Shown: positions 58,743 to 64,000 of the stretch, piece by piece
How positions within the stretch are numbered: the stretch's first letter is position 1
Layout: each line of letters begins with the position of its first letter
Assembly: GCF_004343195.1 (NCBI RefSeq)
Contig: NZ_SMCR01000003.1
Coordinates: 481,475 to 545,474 of the forward strand
Source: Biostraticola tofi
Lineage (GTDB): Bacteria > Pseudomonadota > Gammaproteobacteria > Enterobacterales > Enterobacteriaceae
Direction: 5' to 3'
DNA: 64,000 nt
Made by a program: the position numbers and the translations under genes
Notes under the pieces: generated by a model
Database searches by the model: none
Told to the model about the DNA's origin: nothing
What the model saw: the letters and a program-made list of their open reading frames with translations, nothing else

Positions 58743-58791
58743 TTATCCGCAATATTCGAACGCTATGCAAGTTATTCGCAATATGCGAACG
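58743..58791. promoter_or_regulatory. Pair of direct-repeat palindromic operators upstream of the antitoxin
   Basis: TTATCCGCAATATTCGAACG (58743-58762) and TTATTCGCAATATGCGAACG (58772-58791) differ at two bases. Each contains an inverted repeat; the second is perfect, TTCGCA-ATA-TGCGAA. They are 29 bases apart, about three helical turns, 31-80 bases upstream of the antitoxin ATG. Confidence 0.75.
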
Positions 58792-58862
58792 AGGAGTGGT
58801 TTCTTTTAGAACAACCGCAGGTCGCGTCCGACTCCAGGTTGCGCAAAGCGCAGGACTAGACA

Positions 58863-59196
58863 CTGAAAAGACGGCCAGCAGCTCTGCGTTACCGGGATGA
58901 CGATCGGGGGTTGATCTGTTGCCCTACGCCGACAACAAAATTTGATCTGTCATCCTCGCCAATCTGGGTCCAATCACGTCTGGCAGTTAGCTCTGTGCCA
59001 AAGCGGACATTATCACCGCCACCATATGTAAGCATGTCATTCGAAATAGGAGTGATACTCAGGCACTCTGATGTCAGATATGTACATGAAAAATTCCGAA
59101 AAAAAACCTAATTCACGACCTCAATCGTGTTCCAGGACGCCCGGTTACGGAACCTGATATATACAAGTTGCACAATTCATCTCTACAGGGTTATTT
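58863..59196. other. Intergenic region before the secreted hydrolase; no gene seen
   Basis: About 330 bases between the toxin-antitoxin control region and the hydrolase. A short open frame at 58911-59111 lacks a ribosome site and resembles nothing I know. AGGG at 59187 serves the next gene. Confidence 0.5.
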
Positions 59197-60252
59197 ATGA
59201 TGTGCATACGAGCTTTTTGTTTATTGTCTGTGTTCCTTTACTGCATACAAGTGCAGGCATCCCCAGGCTTTCGTCAGATAACGCTATCAGACCCAAAGTC
59301 CGAAACTCTAAATTTGACTGTGTGGTATCCAGTTTCTTCTGAGGGAAGAACAGTTAATATAGGAAGTAATCCCGCTTTCGTTGGCGTTACGGTGAACCCC
59401 GATGCACCCCCATTACCTGGAGTACATCCTCTCCTGGTTATTTCACACGGATATAACGGAAACTGGCGGAATTTGTCCTGGATTGCTGCGGCGATGGCTG
59501 CAGAGGGATATATTGTTGCCGCCCCGGATCATCCAGGCACTACCACTTTTGATCAGAATCCGTTAGATGCTAAAAAGTTGTGGCGACGTCCGCACGATAT
59601 TTCTCGGGTTATTGATTTCGTCATAGATTCGCCCGCACTTTTCGGGGCAACGGACAAGGGACGTATTGCTGCTTTAGGGCATTCTCTTGGCGGATGGACG
59701 GTAATGTCGCTAGCGGGTGCGCGATTTAAACCCTCCCTGTTTATCCACGATTGTCAAAACCATCCCAAACGGGGCGACTGCCGGTTAACAGAAAGACTTG
59801 GCATAAATGAAACGCTTTCTCTGGAAAAAATATCCGCAAATAACAGGGATGCAAGGATCCGGGCTGTAGTCTCTCTTGATCTAGGATTAGCACCTGGTTT
59901 TACCCCTAAAAGTCTGAATACTATCAATATTCCCGTCCTGATTTTAGCTGCACAGGCGGACAGATTGGCAGAATTACCCGCAGAGCAGGAGTCTGGATAC
60001 CTGGCTGCCGAAATGAATCCAAATAGGAGGCAATATGAGACCGTTGAAGGCGCGACACATTTCAGTTTCATGCAGCTTTGTAAACCCGGCGCTGAAAATA
60101 TCCTAAACGAAGAATCACCTGGTGACGATGTTGTGTGCCAAGATAGCCTCCATGCAAAGAGATCGAATATTCATCAAAATCTGGTTCGTAAGATCAGTGC
60201 ATTCCTGAATTCTACGCTTGATTACGCGGCATCTTCTGTCGGAACAAGGTAG
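59197..60252 (+). CDS. Secreted alpha/beta hydrolase (PAF-acetylhydrolase/dienelactone hydrolase-like)
   Basis: A 351-residue protein. The signal peptide (MCIRAFCLLSVFLYCIQVQA) is followed by a mature part beginning SPGFRQITLSDP. HPLLVISHGYNGNWRNLSWI gives the oxyanion region, ALGHSLGGWTV the nucleophile Ser (G-H-S-L-G), VVSLDLGLAPGF a possible acid, and EGATHFSFMQLC the His. The family includes predicted periplasmic lipases and dienelactone hydrolases. The 3' end overlaps the convergent membrane AraC gene by 41 bases. Confidence 0.88.
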   Translation: MMCIRAFCLLSVFLYCIQVQASPGFRQITLSDPKSETLNLTVWYPVSSEGRTVNIGSNPAFVGVTVNPDAPPLPGVHPLLVISHGYNGNWRNLSWIAAAMAAEGYIVAAPDHPGTTTFDQNPLDAKKLWRRPHDISRVIDFVIDSPALFGATDKGRIAALGHSLGGWTVMSLAGARFKPSLFIHDCQNHPKRGDCRLTERLGINETLSLEKISANNRDARIRAVVSLDLGLAPGFTPKSLNTINIPVLILAAQADRLAELPAEQESGYLAAEMNPNRRQYETVEGATHFSFMQLCKPGAENILNEESPGDDVVCQDSLHAKRSNIHQNLVRKISAFLNSTLDYAASSVGTR

Positions 60253-61231
60253 GTGATACGCCAGACACTCGCAGAAATTCACGATTAAAATTTGATTTAG
60301 TCGTGAATCCAGACTCCAACATTATATCCGTCACAGGCAATGGGGTGTTTAACAGCCGTTCCTTTGCCCATTCAATCCTGAAGCCATTGATCCACTGCGA
60401 TACATTGCATTGACTTACCGTATTGACTGCACTTGAAAGTTGTCGTGCTGGTATACCTGTTTTTCTGGCCAGAATACTCAGTGTTAGGTCGGGATTAAGA
60501 TAGATTTTTGTTTCACGAACGTGTTTCTCGAGTCTACTATAAATCTCCTCAAACTCTCCCGCGGGTACTACAATACTCTCGGGGGACGTTTCTTCCCGCT
60601 TATCATTTCCTGATACAGCTGTCCTTCCCGCACTGACAATAGCCGCGGCGATGAGAGGAAGCAGTGTCATTTGGAAAATGACAATCATACCCGGAGCCTG
60701 TTTTCCACCGGTGATGCTGAAGTCAAATGTAACCGCAAGATCTGTCATTGCAGATATACACAGAAAGCAGCCTGCGAAAAAAGCCATCTTTACCGTATGT
60801 GTTGACTCCGCCAGCCGATTCAGTGTGAAGTTACGCTCCCCCTGCCATGCAATACGAAAGAGGCCACATCCGTATCCTGTAAAAATGATAAATAGGATGA
60901 AATCAGTCGCCGCCGGCCAAACCATCCTGAGCAATAAGGCAATGGTTGGGGGTAATAGCAGCAATATCCAGCGACGCTGCTTACTGATTTCAGTCATTGA
61001 GATGAAACTGTGCCACGCGAGAGGGGGCAGAAGTATTGCCAAGACGGATTGAATGTTCCTAAGCATGGCTGACTCGTATTCCCAGCGCAGAGTGCTTACA
61101 GAAAGAAGGACTGTGCAGGCAATAAGAAAACGCAGTGTACCGCTGTGGCGATTTTTTTCAGGAAATAGCACCATTACTATTAGAACTAATAGCGCAAGCA
61201 AAGTAATAACAGGAAAGGGGACAGAAAACAT
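60212..61231 (-). CDS. Membrane-bound AraC-family regulator (seven-TM plus HTH)
   Basis: A 339-residue protein. The first ~205 residues form about seven hydrophobic helices (FPVITLLALLVLIVMVLFP; FLIACTVLLSVST; WILLLLPPTIALLLRMVW). The C-terminal AraC domain (~240-335) reads LTLSILARKTGIPARQLSSA, then ITDIMLESGFTTKSNFNREF-type sequence, ending SPTLFRQKM. Such proteins sense a signal in the membrane and bind DNA on the cytoplasmic side. It is convergent with, and overlaps, the secreted hydrolase gene. The target is unknown. Confidence 0.88.
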   Translation of the reverse strand: MFSVPFPVITLLALLVLIVMVLFPEKNRHSGTLRFLIACTVLLSVSTLRWEYESAMLRNIQSVLAILLPPLAWHSFISMTEISKQRRWILLLLPPTIALLLRMVWPAATDFILFIIFTGYGCGLFRIAWQGERNFTLNRLAESTHTVKMAFFAGCFLCISAMTDLAVTFDFSITGGKQAPGMIVIFQMTLLPLIAAAIVSAGRTAVSGNDKREETSPESIVVPAGEFEEIYSRLEKHVRETKIYLNPDLTLSILARKTGIPARQLSSAVNTVSQCNVSQWINGFRIEWAKERLLNTPLPVTDIMLESGFTTKSNFNREFLRVSGVSPTLFRQKMPRNQA

Positions 61232-61373
61232 AACCACAGTACCATCATAAAAATTTACAAGGCATATTTACACACATGAAGGTAATCTGTCTCCTTCAAC
61301 GTAGTACAAACAGTACAACAATCCATTAAGACGCGATTTGTCTCTGGAAGATTTATCTCATCTCTAACCCTTC

Positions 61374-62006
61374 TCATTCTTTGATGATCCGTCTGCCTGA
61401 TCCTACCCACGTAATGTGGACATGGTCCTTAGCGAGGTTATGGTTTTCAAATTGTTCCGGGCGTTTAGGCCGCCAGAGCGCCATTTGCAATGCATCACAC
61501 GTAAGCTGTGCCGTCATACGCAGTGACATCGACCAGCCAATTACGGTACGCGACCACAGGTCGATGACCACCGCCAGGTACAACCAGCCCTCGTCCGTAC
61601 GTAAATACGTGATGTCACCTGCCCACTTTTGGTTCGGGCCGCTGGCGCTGAAGTCCTGATTCAGCAGATTATCTGATACAGGCAGACCATGTTCACGATA
61701 GCTGACCGGGCTGAACTTCCGGGTAGCTTTCGCCCGCTGCCCCTGACGACGGAGGCTGGCGGCAATGGTTTTGATGTTGTACTCCGCTAGTTCATCAGCG
61801 AGACGTGGCGCACCATAACGCTGTTTCGCCTCAGTGAATGCCTTACGGACAGCAGCATCATAGATGAGCCTGAACTGCTGTCGCTTGCCTGGCTGATGGC
61901 TGCGCAGACGCCAGACATACCAGCCGCTGCGCGCAACCCGAAGCACACGACACATGGTTTTGACGCTAAACTCAGCCCGATACTTTTCGATAAAGGCATA
62001 CTTCAT
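61374..62006 (-). pseudogene. IS3 OrfB transposase with internal deletion
   Basis: The frame opens [20 protein letters not shown] and matches IS3 OrfB through [20 protein letters not shown] (first catalytic Asp) and [20 protein letters not shown], as far as MALWRPKRP. It then jumps to [10 protein letters not shown], the last residues of the normal protein, and reads on out of the element. The segment with the second Asp and the Glu, about 100 residues, is deleted, so the enzyme cannot be active. Confidence 0.85.
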
Positions 62007-62280
62007 TTCAGGCGCTTCGCGAAGTATGTCGCGGCCTTTTGGAGAATGGCCAGCTCTTCTGCCTGCTCCGCCAGGCATAAAGCTGTGATTCATACAGGCT
62101 GAGTTCTCGGGCAGCAGCGGCAACACCGATGCGTTCTGCAAGCTTCAGGGCTTCGCTGCGACATTTAGGCGTGTGTTGCTTACGGGATTTTTTGCTGGTT
62201 GATGCTGGTGTTGTCATGAGTCACCTCTGATTGAGAGTTTGCTCACTTAGTCGCGTGTCCACTATTGGTGGGTAAGATCA
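61398..62280 (-). mobile_element. Internally deleted IS3 element with both terminal repeats
   Basis: Left end TGATCCTACCCACGTAATG and right end, read on the minus strand, TGATCTTACCCACCAATAG are the imperfect IS3 inverted repeats. The element is 883 bases, against ~1.26 kb for intact IS3, owing to deletions in both orfA and orfB. The 3 bases outside each end (GCC and ATT) do not match, so no target duplication remains. It replaces the 3' half of an AraC-type regulator gene. Confidence 0.82.
62008..62217 (-). pseudogene. IS3 OrfA with deletion and frameshift
   Basis: The N-terminus [40 protein letters not shown] is IS3 OrfA (helix-turn-helix). After LYAWRSRQ it shifts to [14 protein letters not shown], which is the out-of-frame reading of the normal OrfA end ([16 protein letters not shown]). 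The leucine-zipper middle is therefore deleted. Confidence 0.8.
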
Positions 62281-62733
62281 ATTTCATCAGGCTTTCTGAT
62301 AAGGGACAGCATTCTAATCCATGCATCCAGTAATTCCGGGGTAACTGGCGCTACTGAAAATCCTGAATGATAGAGATAAGCGTCACCAGTGTCGGGAATC
62401 TTGTCCAGCAGATCGGCAATGATTTCAGGCTTGGGCGTCAGGCTGACAGCCAGATAAGGTGCATTTGTAACGTAATCAGGAAACACATTCTACTGCGGGT
62501 AAGTCTACTGACATGACAAAATAAGTAGCTGGATTGTAGTTTAATGTCCTTCCGCCGACAGTCATGCTTTTTGAACCTGTCAGGATCAGATTAATCATAG
62601 GCTCATAAACAGCAGAAAGTCTGTGCTCAGGAATTTCTCCCTGCACCATTGCTGCCCGGGGAATTCCCGTCTCTGTTCGCTGATTTCCGGCTCCGGATGC
62701 CAGTTCTCATAGTTCGCGTAATTTATTTTCCAT
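62281..62733 (-). pseudogene. AraC-type regulator, AraC_N domain only, interrupted by IS3
   Basis: The start ATG at 62733 (MENKLREL) is followed by an in-frame TGA at codon 9. The next frame part gives IPRAAMVQGEIPEHRLSAVY, EPMINLILTGSKSMTVGGRT and FVMSVDLPAV. A net two-base loss near 62487 shifts to FPDYVTNAPYLAVSLTPKPE, LYHSGFSVAPVTPELLDAWI. This is the cupin-like N-terminal domain of AraC_N regulators. The DNA-binding half is missing where IS3 begins. It is divergent from the SDR gene, which it probably once controlled. Confidence 0.8.
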
Positions 62734-62871
62734 CAGCGATTGATAACACGTCTCCGTTACCCACAACAGCATAAAAGCAGAATCGGGCAACAATCAAAGC
62801 GGATCGCATAAGCCAGCGATAATCCCGGCGCGTAACCTGTGTAGCGTATTCTTTCAGTTACAGGAGCAATC

Positions 62872-63615
62872 ATGAAACACGTTCTGATTACCGGGGGCAG
62901 CAGGGGAATTGGTGCCAGCACAGCGATCGAGTGTGCAAGGCGTGGATTTGGCGTCATTCTGACGTGGAACAACCAGGCTGAATCAGCGCAATCCGTTGTC
63001 AAGAGCATCCAAGCCTCCGGTGGTAAAGCCATTGCTATGAAGCTGAATGTTGGCGACGTCGGTAGTTTTGATGAGTTCCGAGCTGCACTTGAGCGAGTGA
63101 TGAAAGCACAATGGAATACAACAGGTCTTGATGGCCTCGTTAATAACGCCGGCTACGGACTCTTTAACCCCATTGAAGCCGTAACTGAGGAACAATTTAA
63201 TGGCTTGATGAATGTGCATCTCAAGGGGCCATTCTTTCTGATACAGAAGCTGCTGCCTCTTCTGCGCAGAGACTCCTGCATTGTCAATATCACAAGCGCT
63301 ACCACGCGTGTCGCCACCGCTGGTGTCGCCCCTTACGCAGCATTTAAGGGGGGGCTTGAAGTCCTGAGTCGCTACATGGCGAAGGAATTTGGCGAACGTG
63401 GGATTAGAGTGAACGCAGTATCACCTGGCCCCATCCGCACTGAACTTGGTGGTGGGCTTAATGACGAATTTGAATCTCTGCTCGCTTCACAAACTGCGCT
63501 GGGACGCGTTGGTGAGCCTCATGAAGTCGCTCGGGTGATTGCCTCTTTGCTGACGGACGATGGGGGCTGGATCATTGCGCAGTCAATCGAGGTTGCGGGT
63601 GGCTATAACGTCTGA
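62872..63615 (+). CDS. Short-chain dehydrogenase/reductase (SDR)
   Basis: A 247-residue classical SDR. TGGSRGIG is at residues ~7-14, LVNNAGYG provides the NNAG motif, Ser lies in VNITSATT, Tyr/Lys in YAAFK, and SPGPIRTELGG follows. The active site is intact. AGGAGC lies just before ATG 62872. It is followed 14 bases later by a VOC-domain gene, probably in the same transcript. The substrate is unknown, and its divergent AraC-type regulator is destroyed. Confidence 0.9.
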   Translation: MKHVLITGGSRGIGASTAIECARRGFGVILTWNNQAESAQSVVKSIQASGGKAIAMKLNVGDVGSFDEFRAALERVMKAQWNTTGLDGLVNNAGYGLFNPIEAVTEEQFNGLMNVHLKGPFFLIQKLLPLLRRDSCIVNITSATTRVATAGVAPYAAFKGGLEVLSRYMAKEFGERGIRVNAVSPGPIRTELGGGLNDEFESLLASQTALGRVGEPHEVARVIASLLTDDGGWIIAQSIEVAGGYNV

Positions 63616-63629
63616 TAAAGGAATTTATT

Positions 63630-63884
63630 TTGCTTGATCATATTTTTATCTCAGTCAGTGACCCTGTACGTTCAATCGCATTTTATGAGCGCGTACTGCC
63701 TGTTCTTGGCATCGTAAACCGCCATGACTATGACGGTGCGCAGGGGCCTCATGGACACCCTGACCTTAAAGGATTTGGTGCAAATGGCCGGATATTTTTC
63801 TGGCTCAGGCAGGGGACTGTTTGCGCTGATGCTGTCCACGTAGGTTTCATCGCAGAATCGGAGTTCATGGTTGTAATGGTCTAA
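63630..63884 (+). CDS. VOC (glyoxalase/bleomycin-resistance fold) protein, truncated by an IS
   Basis: An 84-residue frame from TTG 63630, with AAAGGAA upstream. MLDHIFISVSDPVRSIAFYE is the VOC opening with the first metal-ligand His. GRIFFWLRQG and AVHVGFIAES follow. The family normally has ~120-130 residues, and the second half is lost where the next insertion sequence begins near 63881. It is co-oriented with the SDR. Confidence 0.8.
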   Translation: MLDHIFISVSDPVRSIAFYERVLPVLGIVNRHDYDGAQGPHGHPDLKGFGANGRIFFWLRQGTVCADAVHVGFIAESEFMVVMV

Positions 63885-64000
63885 TCAAACCGGACACTTT
63901 GTTAGAGATATAATGAGCAACGCTAACGAGGTGAGAATGCGAAGAAAAACATTTACCCATGAGTTCAAGCAGGAATGTGTCAATTTGGTTTTGCAGCACA
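63881..64000 (+). mobile_element. Left end of an IS3-family insertion sequence (continues past the window)
   Basis: The VOC coding similarity stops near 63870. The sequence TCTAATCAAACCGGACAC that follows looks like an IS end. It is followed by a transposase reading frame at 63937. The exact boundary cannot be fixed without the other end. Confidence 0.6.
63937..64000 (+). CDS. IS3-family OrfA-like transposase (partial, runs off the window)
   Basis: ATG 63937, with GAGGTGAG just upstream, opens MRRKTFTHEFKQECVNLVLQ, the typical start of a Transposase_8/helix-turn-helix OrfA. Only 21 codons are inside the window. Confidence 0.65.
   Translation, partial: MRRKTFTHEFKQECVNLVLQH

Overview
The window looks like a chromosomal stretch of a gammaproteobacterium of the Enterobacterales. 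The evidence is a YicN (DUF1198) homologue beside a YicJ-like transporter, a full-length Lhr helicase, LacI/AraC/LysR carbon-utilisation modules, and IS3 proper with its characteristic ends. Most of the window is GC-rich and tightly packed. It also carries decayed genes and short-unit tandem repeats, which would fit a Sodalis/Pectobacteriaceae-like lineage, but that placement is a guess. From about 55.2 kb the sequence looks less GC-rich and is dominated by IS fragments, integrase remnants and broken genes: an accessory-region graveyard.

Layout. 1-4.1 kb: end of a TonB-dependent receptor and a complete iron-siderophore ABC importer. 4.3-8.5 kb: GPH sugar symporter, a frameshifted GH31 glucosidase, two microsatellite-like tandem repeats and yicN. 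8.7-9.8 kb: a MetE-like Zn methyltransferase. 10.1-14.9 kb: lhr. 15.2-19.5 kb: treZ-treY (trehalose from glucan). 19.6-24 kb: Gfo/Idh oxidoreductase, EamA remnant, PanE-like reductase, a tiny peptide gene, and a TauE/LysR divergent pair. 24.2-29.4 kb: LacI regulator, Zn alcohol dehydrogenase, RhiT-like GPH transporter and GH105 hydrolase, with two related operators in front of the dehydrogenase.

29.7-35.0 kb is the most striking region. An NCS1 nucleobase-type transporter, a tandem nitrilase-fold hydrolase whose second domain is catalytically dead, an AmiC-like ligand sensor and an AmiR-like ANTAR antiterminator form one overlapping operon. Its leader carries an NtrC-type site, a textbook sigma-54 promoter, two hexaloop hairpins with the A1/G4 pattern known for ANTAR RNA targets, and an intrinsic terminator just before the ribosome binding site. 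I read this as a nitrogen-scavenging operon with double control: nitrogen status at initiation, substrate at antitermination.

35.1-42.1 kb: a lipoprotein pair, phased A-tracts, a small Gly-rich secreted protein, a folate-independent methionine synthase pair (MesD/MesX), a TetR/DUF1348 divergent pair, a pseudouridine synthase and an NmrA-like protein. 42.6-55.2 kb: a catabolic island with a five-gene dipeptide-type ABC importer, an MFS exporter, two intact CocE/NonD serine hydrolases, a GlxA-type AraC regulator and a nitrilase-family amidase, probably for import and hydrolysis of one amide or ester compound class. 55.2-64 kb: NUDIX remnant, NIPSNAP protein, IS3/IS30/integrase fragments, a PIN toxin with a 1-bp frameshift beside an intact antitoxin with two operators, a secreted alpha/beta hydrolase convergent with a membrane-bound AraC protein, an internally deleted IS3 that cut an AraC regulator, an SDR, a truncated VOC protein and the start of another IS.
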